NCBI RefSeq assembly: GCF_040954835.1
Contig: NW_027168257.1
Span: 588,501 to 652,500, forward strand
DNA from: Lepisosteus oculatus
Taxonomy: Eukaryota > Chordata > Actinopteri > Semionotiformes > Lepisosteidae
Length of the DNA stretch: 64,000 nucleotides
Reading direction: 5' to 3'
Position 1 is the stretch's first letter. Each line of letters begins with the position of its first letter. The notes beneath the pieces were generated by a model. It was not told where the DNA came from. It was given only the letters and a program-made list of their open reading frames with translations, and searched no databases. The position numbers and the translations under genes are program-made. This document shows positions 52,292-63,596 of this stretch, piece by piece.

Positions 52292-54800
52292 GTATTTATT
52301 TTTTAAAGGCATTTAAAATTAAGTAATGGTATCTTCATTGTAAATGTTTTTATTTCTTAGCTTAAAATTCACCCATGTGAAATGATGTCAGCCATAAACA
52401 TCATGACTCTATATTTCCTACCTGAATCTATTCTACTTAAATTATTACATTATACACAATTTGAGTTCATTTTAAAAAGTAAAAGGTAATGAAAGGAATG
52501 CATTTTCATAAGAAAGATAATACCGATATGCATGTGATAATCTTCCTTATATCATGTAGTGCATCATTTGGACACTTTGTGGGCTTCAAATACAAAGAAA
52601 ATCATGTTCTATGGTACAAGATAAATACAAAACTTAAGCTTTTATTTTAATTAGATTTGTTTATAAAGCATAAGCAATCATTTATTACATCGCTTCTTGA
52701 ATTAAATCTTTTGACAAGAGGTAAGACTTCTATTTTACATTTAAACCCATGTTTAGCTGCGTTTTTTAGATTTAACTGAACCAATTTCTGTGTGTGATAA
52801 TGTCCTTGAATTCTGACATCACACTAAATTACATGATATAAAACAGCTAATGTTTCTAGAGATAAAGTTTCTGGGATGCTTCTAATTACTTTTTATTACC
52901 AGGGACAGTTTAATTCACCTTGTACAGTACTGAAAGACCAAGATGCTTTTTTAAAGTTATTTAACATTTTATAGAACTTTTTCTACTATGGCAACATGAT
53001 GAGCTTGGTGAAACTTGGAAAAATACTGCTTGGCCACTTATCTTAAGATAAAGATAGGATAAAGGTTTATCTTTTGCACCTACCTGACCCCCAGGGAAGG
53101 CCAATGCTTTCTAAGTTGATGGTTCCCTACAGTAGACTGTACCTTATCTTCAAAGGTAATGTATATTGACCCAAATCAGTTTTGGAATCCAATCTACTGC
53201 CGAGATGGAGCACATCCTTTTTTCAGGATTTTAGCATCATACGTTTGGTATATTTAGTCCCTAATGCTGAAAGAAATGATCATAGAACATGACATCTAAC
53301 CTTACCTGTGGTGTCTTTAATCCCTATTGCTCAATGCATGGTGTACGTACTGCATACATGTGTCTTGAGAATGAGGAATGGGCCCCTGAGACAGTAATTT
53401 GCCTGTTTCACAAATGATCGTATTTTACTAGAGATTTTGTTTGGGATTCAGATGTGCATTCGGACAGCAATCCCTTTCAAGAAATGATACGTTCTGGATG
53501 AGGTCAAAGGTGCTGGAACACTGTATTTAGGATGTGTTTGCAGAGACTATGTGTCTCCTGCTTCAACGCAGTGATAAATAGATGTGCTCCTGTAATTCAT
53601 TGGTACATGCCCAGGGCAGTAAGCAGTCTGAGGATTTATTTCCAGACGGCATAGAGCAGTGAAGTAGTGTAGTAGAGCAACACACTGGATCATTTTATTA
53701 TTAGAATCTATTCTACTTAAATTATTACATTATACACAACTTGAGTTCATTTTAAAAAGTAAAAGATAATGAAAGGAATGCATTTTCATAAGAAAGATAA
53801 TACTGATATGCATGTGATAATCTTCTTTATATCATGTAGTGCGTCATTTGGACACTTTGTGGGCTTGAAATACAAAGAAAATCATGTTCTATGGTACAAG
53901 ATAAATACAAAACTTTAGCTTTTATTTTAATTAGATTTGTTTATAAAGCATAAGCAATCATTTATTACATTAATATATGTGAAAATAACATTTTAGCATC
54001 ATATTATTACATACAGGTCTCTAGCTTCAACACAGTGATATATATATGCTCAGTGATTTATTGGTACATGCCCAGGTCAATAATCAGAATGAGGATTTAT
54101 TTCCAGACGGGCTACAGGTAGTGTTGTGAAATACTTCAACACACTGGATCGCAGATTTAGACCCCCTGCACTCTTACTACTTAAAAACCAAAGAAATGAA
54201 GATATGTAGCAATCACATTGTAACAGGGGTGACAGTGACTTAATGCTTATACTAGTGGACTTCTGGTACCTTTAGGGTAAGGTGTTCCCTGAAGGGCTCT
54301 CAAACCCCGCATTTCAGATGCCTAGCTGTATCGCTGATGTGTTGCACCTCAGAATCACTTTTAAACCTTACCTCTGGTATCTTTAATCCCTATTGCTCAA
54401 CGCATGGTGAAAGTATTGCATAAATGTGTCTGAAAATGAGCAATGGGCACCTGAGAGACTCATTTGCCTGTTTCACAAATGATCATATTTGACTAGAGAT
54501 TCTGTTTGGGATTCAGTTGTGCATTCTGACAGCAATCCCTTTCAAAAAACGATACATTCTGGATGAGGTCAAAGGTGCAGGAACACTGTATTTAGGATGT
54601 GTTTGCACTTATGAGGATTTATTTCCAGATGTGCTAGGGGTAGTGTTGTGAAATACTTCAACACACTGGATCGCAGGTTTAAACCCCCTGCACTCTTACT
54701 CCTTAAAAACCAACAAATGCAGATATGTAGCAATCATATTGTAGCAGACACTCATTTGCCTGTTTCACAAATGATCATATTCTACTAGAGATTCTGTTTG
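52292..54800 (+). repeat. K-block, plus orientation
   Basis: Follows exon 4 as in copy 1; near-identical to 5000-6900 and then to the inverted 38.9-39.7 kb sequence. No gene. Confidence 0.6.
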
Positions 54801-54882
54801 GGATACAGATGTGCATTCTGACAGCAATCTCTTTCAAAAAATGCTTTTACCTTTTCGCGGCTTTGCCCTTCTTGCCTCTTTG

Positions 54883-54962
54883 GACAATATCTCCATCTTG
54901 TGGTCGTTGTTGGTAATGTCTAGACAATATCTCCATCTTGTGGTCGTTCTTGGTAATGTCTT
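54883..54962 (+). repeat. 40-bp direct repeat, two copies
   Basis: GACAATATCTCCATCTTGTG and onward occurs twice in tandem with one or two differences. Confidence 0.85.
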
Positions 54963-55169
54963 CTTATGCCCTTTTTTATTTCAATTCTCTATTAGTTGAT
55001 TCTAGAATCTCTACAATAGAATTGAAAACATCAGTTTTAAAGCAGACAATATGACATTATTTATAGTCCAATTAGAAATGTATTACCCTGATAGATATCC
55101 CAACACCCGGAATGTATTGATACCATATCCCCAGTAATGCTCCTCAGGCCTAACAAGCACACTGTTGGT
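54963..55169. other. Unassigned flank of the pol fossil
   Basis: No recognisable feature. Could hold the end of the retroviral fossil, but no LTR edge is visible. Confidence 0.35.
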
Positions 55170-56900
55170 CTTAGGAAGCATCAGACACAGAAACGGTAAC
55201 AACATCCTTCTTTCTGTTCACTCAGTCTCTGGTGCCGTGGGTCAGTGAAAGTGCGATGCGCGGATCCAGCGATCTCATCCTGTCACTCAGATGGCACAAT
55301 CAGTAATTGGTGGCAGTTGATATGGTCCCTCCCAGCAGGATTGCAACATCTGGCAGGGTATCTCTTCTTCACCTACACCCACTCGCCAGGTATCCGGTCG
55401 TGTCTCCCCTCTGCTGGAGGTCCCCAAGCGTCCGGCACCTGTTCACAAGCCCTGTGCACCGCTTCAGTTAACAAACCTACAACACTTTAATAGAGAGTTA
55501 TCTACCCACGGTGTCCCTTCAGTTGATATTTCCTTAGTTGGTCTTTCAGACTGTGGGTGATTGGGGCAATGTGACTTCCAACTTACCCCTAGTGAGGCAA
55601 TTACAGCCTGGCACACCTTCCCAGTGTAGTCTGCCCCTAGATCAGTATCCAAGGGGCAGGGCAGTCCATACCCTGGGATCATCTTTGTCATACACTTGGG
55701 TATGTGCCAGCCCACATCACATCATCATACAACCCCACATTCTTTACACATTTGTTCTAACCACTATTAAACATCTATTAAAGGCCTCAACCTGAATTCT
55801 CCCCTTTCCCCAATAGAGGTTTCACAGGGGTCTCAGACTCCCGCTCTCCCAGTGCAGCTCGTCTGGCATCTGCATCTGCATGGTTGTTACCTTGAGTTAC
55901 TGGAATTCTTTATTTATTGTGTTATTTACACCTTACTCAAGCTGCTTCTGTCGGCAGCTGTAAAACTACAAATCAGTTCAGAGACAAGCCTAGTATTCTT
56001 AACTGGAGTCCCTGCCGTTGTGAGAGAATCCTATTTCTCCATAGCCATCCAGAATTGTGGCCTACATGCAACAAATACATACATTATATACATATACAGT
56101 AACCCTTTGTCCACACTTACATACAAAGGAATGGTTGATCCATCTGAGGAAACCCCAGTCTCAGCACCTGTAAGAGAGCTTGTTTCAAATTATTATAGGC
56201 GGCTTTTGTTGCGGGAACCAAGGCAATCTTGTCCTTGTACTGCACTCCCCCCTTAAGCAGATCTGTTAAGAGTTGTGCTCACCCTGTAAAAACATTGCAC
56301 CCAAGCCCTGTTAAAATTTCACAATGCTAGACACAAAAGGGCCTTATCATAACTGCTTCTATTAGACACTCTAAAGCTGAAGCAACTCAGACTTGTGGGT
56401 TTCCTCGTCAGGGGAAGCACTCAGAATACTATCAACATACTGAGTGATCACAGTCAGTTGAAGCCACGTGATACCCTGTTCTGGATAGTCATTCTTTGTA
56501 ATGCATAATATTCCAACCCAATAGATCTGGGATAAAACCACCCATTAAAATCTGGTACTCGGCAAGTAAAACTTGCTGCCCCAATACTCCTGTGGCCTCC
56601 TGCCGTCTCCCCATATACATTACTCTATAGCACACTGTTGAACAGAGGAGTGAAACAAGCATGACAGTAGTGCTCCAGTATCCCATAACAGAGAAACCAA
56701 CACTCCATTAACAGTACATTTTTATCCACTGGACTGGGACAGACTTAGGGAGGGTACAAGGGATTTACAGGATCTAATCGTTAGGTAAACAGATCTTCTC
56801 ACAAGACGTTATTCTCCCCAGTCTCGATTCTAAACCTACAGCGTTTCAGCATGTCTGAGACATTCGAATAAACCCAAATTGTTTCCTCTATTGCAACTAA
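55170..56900 (-). mobile_element. Retrovirus pol fossil (protease, RT/RNase H and integrase remnants)
   Basis: Minus-strand order: protease-like remnant (about 56490-56690), RT connection piece (NNLKQALLQ, near 56150-56230), RNase H end (HADADARRAALGE, near 55830-55900), integrase core (GADYTGKVCQAVIASLGVSW, near 55550-55700) and integrase C-terminal module (55240-55480). This is the gammaretrovirus/epsilonretrovirus type of pol. Most of RT is gone and many breaks are present; no LTRs seen. An old fossil, unrelated in sequence to fossils A and B as far as the overlap allows. Confidence 0.7.
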
Positions 56901-57059
56901 TTGTATAAAAATACAAACACTGTTTATCTAACTACTTTTACGTCCACCTGTACTGTACTTATACTTTCAGACGCTCTTATATTTTCCAATCTCCTTAAGT
57001 TGATTTTCGTCAAGTCTCTTTAGTTACGTCTCTAGCCAGTCCCGCTGGCTAAACACACT

Positions 57060-57216
57060 TACACCGTCATTTAGCTGCAAAAAGGCATTCGCGGATGCTG
57101 AAGAATTTATTTCCAAGGCAGCGGGTACAAGCGATTTGGCGTTTTAAAACCACCAGGAACAGCAAAGAGGCACGCTTCTTTCCTTGCGCCGGAACACAAG
57201 GACTGGAGGCGGACAA
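57060..57216 (-). repeat. tRNA-Ser downstream flank
   Basis: Near-identical to 7960-8105. Confidence 0.7.
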
Positions 57217-57298
57217 CCTAGTCGGCAGGATTCGAACTTGCGCGGGGAGACCCCAATGGATTTCCAATCCATCGCTTTAATCACTCGGCCACGACTAC
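57217..57298 (-). pseudogene. tRNA-Ser with GGA anticodon, drifting
   Basis: 82-nt relative of the tRNA-Ser at 8106. The anticodon stem-loop reads TGGATTGGAAATCCA (GGA). GGA-type serine tRNAs are normally absent in vertebrates, where AGA (inosine) reads TCC. The acceptor end has a mismatch (GTAGTCG against CGACTAGG), and the T stem has GCAAGTTCGAATCCTGC with one mismatch. D arm GCCGAGTGATTAAAGC. Likely a pseudogene, but box B is intact. Confidence 0.75.
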
Positions 57299-57889
57299 AG
57301 CAAGCCCCACCGCCGCTGCGTTCTTGCTACAATCTTACCTGGATCGCGAGGCGCCGGCGGAAGCCTATTTCAAAGTCATTCTCCGTTTAAAAAAAACATT
57401 TCCAAAATACAAGCCTTGCAGACAGACACGCCTCAGAGGACTTAAGGGTGGCTTCATGTCGGAATGATAAAGTCTCCCCGTCCGGACATGAAAATGCCAC
57501 TTTGTTACACACAAAAAAAGAATCAACAACAGAGAAATGTCCACAAGCATTTGAAAAGCCGCACCACGTCGCACTTGAAATAGCTCTTACATTAGTGGTA
57601 GACGCAGGAATCGCCTTTTTATTTACGCTCTTACCAACGCGATGGAAAGCAAAACAAAGCAAAGCAGAGCAAAACAAAACGAACAAACGAAAACCCTCAC
57701 GTCCCACACTTGCATGTAAGGCCGTTACGTGCCCAAGCGGTATTGTATGTCATCCTAGCACTGCAGCCCGGGGCGTACGGTATATGGGAACGAGCGCACG
57801 CCACGAATCGTCTCGAATCACTCCCTACAGCTATAAGGCACCTTGAAGTGTGCACCCCCAACATTCTTCCTTGCGCATCTGTGAAATCT
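57299..57889 (-). repeat. S-flank
   Basis: Near-identical to 8188-8780; ends where the R-block begins. Confidence 0.7.
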
Positions 57890-58649
57890 AAATTAAATCT
57901 CACGTTGGGGGCATATTTTTTTCCACTTTATCATGAGTCGGGCTCGGCTGCACAGAGGTGAGAGCAGAGCAATGAGGTCACGGGGACAGGGGAGTTACAC
58001 GCTGGCGGTTTGAATACGCGGAAGATCACTGAGGGATCCACAGTATATGGACCCTCCGTGCTCCATCAGTCCACACTCCGGACTCTGAATCCTGCCATCC
58101 GAGTTAAGATCTCGGCGAAACCTGAGGCGCAGTTCCTTCTTAAAACGTAATCTGGTGAGCATTTCTAGAATCATACTTGTATAGATGCAGCCTTTAATGT
58201 GTTGCTAGGTTAAAATTGATGACTTCTTGAACTTCAGTAGGCAACTGCCCTCTTGATTTTGGATTTAATTTCTTTATTACAGGGGCGCATTTATGAAGAC
58301 AGAGTCATGTTCAGGTACTTTGCTTGATGGAGGAAGCTCATTTCGGACTCTGTTATCTGCTCACCTGGAAAGGTCTGCTGTACTACTACAAGAGAGAAGT
58401 AGAGTCTGGAAGAAGGGACAATTTTATGATGCTTTGGAAGATAATGTTTTTTTTTCTTTGAAATCGAAATGAATCAGAATATCAGTGCAAAAGACAAACT
58501 CTTGGTTTGGTTTAAAGAGATATGGTTTTAAAACAGACAACATGTAGAAAACAGGTGTTTCTCACTTTTGGAAAAGAATGGACCGCGGGTAATATTTTAC
58601 TAGTTGCAGTGCTGAGCTCACTGGGTTAAAGTCCTGCAGTGTCACACCA
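57890..58649 (+). repeat. R-block, full
   Basis: Leads to tRNA-Arg as at 43604-44323. Confidence 0.75.
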
Positions 58650-58722
58650 GGGCCAGTGGCGCAATGGATAACGCGTCTGACTACGGATTAGGAGATTGTA
58701 AATTCGACTCCTGGCTGGCTCG
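58650..58722 (+). pseudogene. tRNA-Arg(ACG), decaying
   Basis: Same gene as 44324-44396, but the anticodon stem has GATTAG for GATCAG. The T arm reads GTAAATTCGACTCCTGG, breaking several T-stem pairs and box B. The terminator T5 is kept. Probably silent. Confidence 0.8.
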
Positions 58723-59341
58723 GGTCGTTTTTAAACGCATCAGGCTACTCCCTTAGTAGCCTGTGCTACTTACTGCATTGTAATCGTACCCAGTAAGAGA
58801 TTTCCTTCATGTAAATGAACTGCACCTGACAGCTTTAGAAAAACACCTGGGCTCAGTACGGTGCTGAGAGCTCAGCGTTGCTGTTGTTCTAATTAGAACG
58901 CACTGCATCGGCTATGAACCCGAACTTTTCAATTATTCCGATCAGTAAGTCAACACGTAGTCCACATGAAGGTAGGAATATTCTCTTGTCTGTCTCTTGT
59001 TTGTATAGAACTGAATGTCCCTGACAATGTACTGTTAGTTTTAATTGAAGAACGGCATTTGTGTTCAAATATACCAGACAAGTTTACGTAACTGCTCATG
59101 CGACACTCAGTTGTAATTAGTCAAGAAATAAAGTCGAACAACAGCTGCGGGTTTGATTCTGAACGTATCAGATTGCAGCGCGTTTTACTTCCATTGACAA
59201 ATGATAGAGATTCGAAGAGAGATCCTTCAGACCAGCAAGCAAACCCACGGCTATTTCGGTTTTCTATCTAGGCAACGTTGGTGTCTGCAATAGCATACAT
59301 GAAAGCGTGATGCAATTTCTGTGGCTACTTGATTATAATGC
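58723..59341 (+). repeat. tRNA-Arg downstream flank
   Basis: 58723-59082 equals 44397-44757. 59083-59341 continues the native unit beyond the point where the foldback element sits in the other copy, and resembles 31240-31380. Confidence 0.65.
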
Positions 59342-60899
59342 TTTTTTTTATTTTTATTAAACATGTAGAATTTACAAATACAAATACAACAAGAGGATCA
59401 GAGTCATGTACAAGAGAAAAAAAACGCAGCAGAAAAAAAACATTTAACTACCAGAGGTAATTAAGTAATTATGTGATCAAATTGTATATTTTACACGTAT
59501 CATATTTTCCTTGCTTTAATATTTCTCAATTATAAACTTTAGTTTCAACATGCATGCGTTTCCTGTAAAAAAATAAAACTCAGCACAGTTTTTTACAAAA
59601 CAAAAAAAACGTTTTTCTTTTAACAACATTTCGAGTACCTCTGGCATTCATGAAAAAGACATACACAAAAGCAAATAACTAACTCTAAGACTATCTAAAC
59701 TATTGAGTTTTTCAAAGAACCAGAACTATAACAGTCCTTAACACTTAACTACACCATTCCAAACTAACACTAAAGAAACACTAGTATATACTGGTATAAC
59801 AAATAAAACCAAACATAATCATTAACTGAGCAGTCACTGGGAGCAAATCTCCTTCCCGTCCACAAAGGCCCTCGCTCCCACAAAGTAGGGTCTCCTCCCC
59901 TCTCTTCTGGCAGCTTCAACCTGGGGCCACAGCTGGTTCCTGGTGCTCCTGTCCGCGGCAGACAGTTCCTCTGCAAACCTCAGTTTGTTCCCATTCAAAT
60001 ACTCATTCCCCCTCGCCGCTCGCCAGAGCATGTCCCTCGCCGTCCTCTTGGTGAACTGTATTATAATCGATCTGGGGCGCACTTGCCCAGACATGTTCGC
60101 TCTCCCGAGCCTGTGAACAAAGTCAATGGCCGATATTACGTCCTCCTGGTCCGGCAGGGTCCTTTTACAGATACCCTTCACTGTTGCAACAAGGTCCTTA
60201 TCACGTTCCTCTTTAACTCCAAATAATTTTAAATTCCATCGTCGACAGTATCTATCTACATCGTTCACTTTCAATTCAAGTTCTTTAATATGCTTTTCTT
60301 GTTCGGTATTTACTTGTTTAAGAACTTTTACTTCACTCTTTAAGTCTTCAACCTCTTTAAACACACAGTCCATGGACTTTTTAAGACTTTCGATTGCGAC
60401 TGTATTAAATCGAATCATTTCCTTCAGCTCACCCATCATGTTAAAGATGTTGGTTTGGAGCTCCTCCAGCGTCAGGTCGCCCCTTCCTCTCTTGGCCGCC
60501 GGGGTTTTCACAGGTGTGCTGGGCAGGGACTCCGGCTCTACCGTACGAGCGCATCTCCAGCACTCTTTCCACGTCCCCTCCAGCTGCTTCACTTTTCCCT
60601 GTAGTTCCATCGATTTTCTTGTAGTGCTATACATATACGATTGAGGTATCTTAGATTTCTCCTTCGAGGACCCAGCACTCTTTTCTTTTCCCAGTGTTAC
60701 TCATATCGAAATTCTTAAACCTAAAAAAAATCGTTTTTTTTTCTTTCAATTATAACTGAAGTTTAAACAACTAGTGTTAAGTCCTTATTTTTCTGTAGTC
60801 AAAAAAAGCAAAAATTAACATTCAGGTCATGAAAAACTAAAAAAAACTCCTCAACCACTAAACTTTACCTCCCACCTGAGCGCCATCTTGAACGCCCCT
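59342..60899 (-). mobile_element. ORF1-only L1-like element, copy 3
   Basis: 1558-bp minus-strand copy of the element at 13465-15057. Its 5' junction is in the same spacer A site (ACCACCAGAGAATGCTC at 60900-60916). The 3' side beyond the A-rich tail is not the expected target duplication but tRNA-Arg flank. Both share AATGCT before the T-run, pointing to a later microhomology-type junction. Confidence 0.85.
59834..60704 (-). pseudogene. L1 ORF1 protein, copy 3
   Basis: Same ORF1 as 13660-14583. The two stops of that copy are absent here (CGA codons), and a 266-codon frame from 60634 covers coiled coil, RRM-like and C-terminal domains. The N-terminal 25 codons are out of frame through a small change after MSNTGK. 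A deletion of about 55 bp removes the segment around residues 50-65, also altering the frame. The RNA-binding half is therefore open, but the full protein is not encoded. Confidence 0.85.
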
Positions 60900-61525
60900 A
60901 CCACCAGAGAATGCTCACGATTTCGGAAGCTGTCTCCGGGACGTGCTGATTCCACACATCCTGAATAAATCATGATATAGTTAGTTGCTGTAGCTAGACG
61001 TTTAAATGAGTTTCATGGCCAGATGGACTGTTTCCTCCAGCGGTATAGTATTGCAGTGAGACAGCACGATGCCTGCAAGACTATGTCACGCTAAACGCCA
61101 CAGATTGTGTTTGTCCGTTCGTGTCAGTCGTCCTGCAGCCACGGGAAGTGGGACACAAACATGCTGCAATGCTTTCAAGACGTTAGGATTTGTTTGTGCA
61201 ACATCCGAGAAGAGTACTTGTGGCTTGAATGTGAACTGTACGTGCCCGCCCCCTTTCCTCTGTAGTGCATGAGTTCCTCCCGGCATGCCCTTCCTCATTG
61301 TTCTGTCATCTTGTATTTAAAGGGTTGTATTTCTGCTGCTGAAAATAAGCAACGGTTTTCTCACAACGCCCTTTGTTCCCGACGGAGACCTTGTCTGCCA
61401 TGAAATTCTTCAAAACCTCAAGCTAGATGAAGAAGAGGACAAATATGAAGCGTTACAGAAACGACATGCCATGAGACTATCGATAACGATTTCCATAGGA
61501 TCCCCGCGGTTGCCTGGCAACTATC
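60900..61525 (+). repeat. Spacer A
   Basis: Near-identical to 1854-2482. Confidence 0.8.
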
Positions 61526-61671
61526 AGCTTTGCGCAGTGGCAGTATCGTAGCCTGTGAGGTTTAGCCGAGGCGCGATTATTGCTAGTTGAAAACTTTTCC
61601 CAATACCCCGCTTCCGCCGGTTTGCAATACAATCGGCGAAAGCAATTTTTGACAGTGTCGTCAGAGACTGA
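61526..61671 (+). ncRNA. RNU4: U4 snRNA variant, copy 5
   Basis: 146 nt, as copy 1, with the same kink-turn variant. The terminal hairpin reads AGTGTCGTCAGAGACT, breaking one stem pair, and the following 3' box is GCTTAAAGACAGA (61679-61691), one base off the consensus. Full spacer A is upstream. Slightly decayed compared with copies 1 and 4. Confidence 0.93.
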
Positions 61672-61691
61672 GCAAGGTGCTTAAAGACAGA

Positions 61692-62190
61692 TTTGGTCAT
61701 GGTGACATCATGGTAGAAAGAAACGAGCTTGTTACGTCTCAACAGAAACGCTCTTTAGCTCTTTCAGCGTTATGCAGAGAACAGCGTCTGTCGAGATCAC
61801 TTTTGAGTCAGCGCGAAACGCCGTGTGCTGTCAGTTTGATTTCATATTGCTCGTAGCGGCGCCCGGCCTTTGTCTGTCAAATGTTAGGTTGCGCTTCTTC
61901 ATGCTGCATCGTCGGCATGAGTGGAGCTTTTTAAACGTCTGTACTTACTGCGCCCCATAAGAAATCGTTCGTCCCTGTTCAAAAGAGATTGTGCGATGTC
62001 CTGCAGCGTTCGCAAAGCAAACCTTTGACAGTTTGAAAAGAGGAATTTATTCTGCTTCCTGTGCGTGCAGTAATTACAAAGTTGAACGTCTTTACACGAT
62101 CTGCTGCAGTTTTCAGTGGGCGGGCTTTGTCAAATTGCTTGGAAAAATGCAGTTTCGGCTCGGGAAACATCATGAGCAGTGTCAGCACAG
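61692..62190 (+). repeat. Spacer B, truncated
   Basis: Ends near 62190, where the tRNA-Ile unit begins. Confidence 0.8.
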
Positions 62191-62208
62191 AGAGGACCAC
62201 TGTCGTGA

Positions 62209-62282
62209 GGCCGGTTAGCTCAGTTGGTTAGAGTGTGGTGCTAATAACGCCAAGGTCGTGGGTTCGAGCCCCGTACGGGCCA
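62209..62282 (+). tRNA. tRNA-Ile(AAT)
   Basis: 74 nt, GGCCGGTTAGCTCAGTTGG, loop CTAATAA (AAT), T arm GTGGGTTCGAGCCCCGT, end ACGGGCCA. All arms pair (one G-T), boxes A and B are canonical, and TTTT lies at 62287-62290. The best tRNA-Ile of the three in the window and likely functional. Confidence 0.96.
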
Positions 62283-62889
62283 GGTCCTTTTCTCCTCTCT
62301 TACCAAAGCTGTTAGGTTCCTTTCCGTGGTGAGATGGGTTGTCATGCAACGCTGCCACATAGTGCCGACAGACAAGAGTGTTGCGGGAGAAGAGAAAAGT
62401 GTTTGAAGTTTTAAGAGTGTATTAGGTGGAGCCAAAATCAAGTGTCACAAATGCAAGTGGGAGGATTTCCAATGTTTAATATGGTAAAAATAAGCAGAAG
62501 TTATCTGCCGGTCATGGCACAGTCTGCCATGCTTTTGTCATATACTGTAAAGTGGTGTCGAACTGGAGCCTCACCATTTGCATATGTGAGGCTCCAGTTA
62601 TACATCGAGTGTCACGTTAAATGACAAAAATCAAGAGAGTTAAAGCAGCTGGAGAGGTTTTCTTACAACTTTTGAGCTGACACAGTTTTGGAAAATGTTT
62701 CCTTCACGCTGCACTGTACAACATAGGCAGCCAAGAGTCTCCAAAACAAAACAGAATTGACAGATAGGAGAAAATTCCCACTCGTCCTGAAGTTCCCAAA
62801 ATCCAGCACTGAGCGTAAACAAAGTGTCTAAGTAGCGTGGGAATGCTAACCCTAACCCTAGCTGGAGTTTGAGCAATCCAGCACTGAGC
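62283..62889 (+). repeat. tRNA-Ile downstream flank
   Basis: Shares 62290-62380 and 62640-62760 with 40490-40740 (inverted). The middle contains a short hairpin with GAGGCTCCAGT arms near 62567-62600. No gene. Confidence 0.6.
62849..62862 (+). repeat. Two telomere-type CCCTAA repeats
   Basis: CTAACCCTAACCCTAG, too short to be more than a curiosity, but it sits at a block boundary. Confidence 0.5.
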
Positions 62890-63240
62890 GTAAAAAGATG
62901 AGTCAAAGTAATGTCTAATCTGATTAGTTTCCTTAGAGCTGGTTCAGAGTTTGTTCAAGAATTTACCTTTCACAGATGCGCAAAGAAGAATGTTGGGGGT
63001 GCACGCTTCAAGGTGCCTTACAGCTGTAGGGAGTGATTCGAGACGATTCGTGGCGTGTGCTCGTTCCCATATACCGTACGCCCCGGGGTGCAGTGGTAGG
63101 ATGACATACAATACCGCTTGGGCACGTAACGGTGTTATTTGCAAGTGCGGGACGTGAGGGTTTTTGTTTGTTCGTTGTTTTGCTCTGCTTTGCTTTGTTT
63201 TGCTTTCCATCGCGTTGGTAAGAGCGTAAATAAAAAGGCG
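62890..63240 (+). repeat. S-flank, inverted relative to 8188-8829
   Basis: Same orientation as 28010-28308; continues into the D-block. Confidence 0.7.
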
Positions 63241-63596
63241 ATTCCTGCGTCTACCACTAATGTAAGAGCTATTTCAAGTGCGGCGTGGTGCGGCTTTTCA
63301 AATGCTCAACAGGATGACTTTGCATGCACGCGTGCTTTCATGAAGTCGTGTGTGCAACCATGTCTGCTTACGTGCAAACGGGCGTGGTTTCATGTATGCA
63401 AAAAACTTTCCTGGGCTCTTCTGAAGCACATAAAATTATTTGGAGATATAAATTTGTCTTGTTTTCCTCTTAGGCTCTAGAATTGATATTTTTTTTTTCA
63501 TTTTTGGTATTTTTCATCATTTTTCAGAAAGTGGTTGCAAGCCCGATATCATGGGAAGAAACTTCAGGATTCGGGGATCAGTCAATGGATTTTAAA
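63241..63596 (+). repeat. D-block
   Basis: Copy of 38365-38745. Confidence 0.65.

Noticed and set aside
62849-62862. Telomeric CCCTAA repeats as evidence of a chromosome fusion
   Set aside because: Only two units; such short runs occur by chance.
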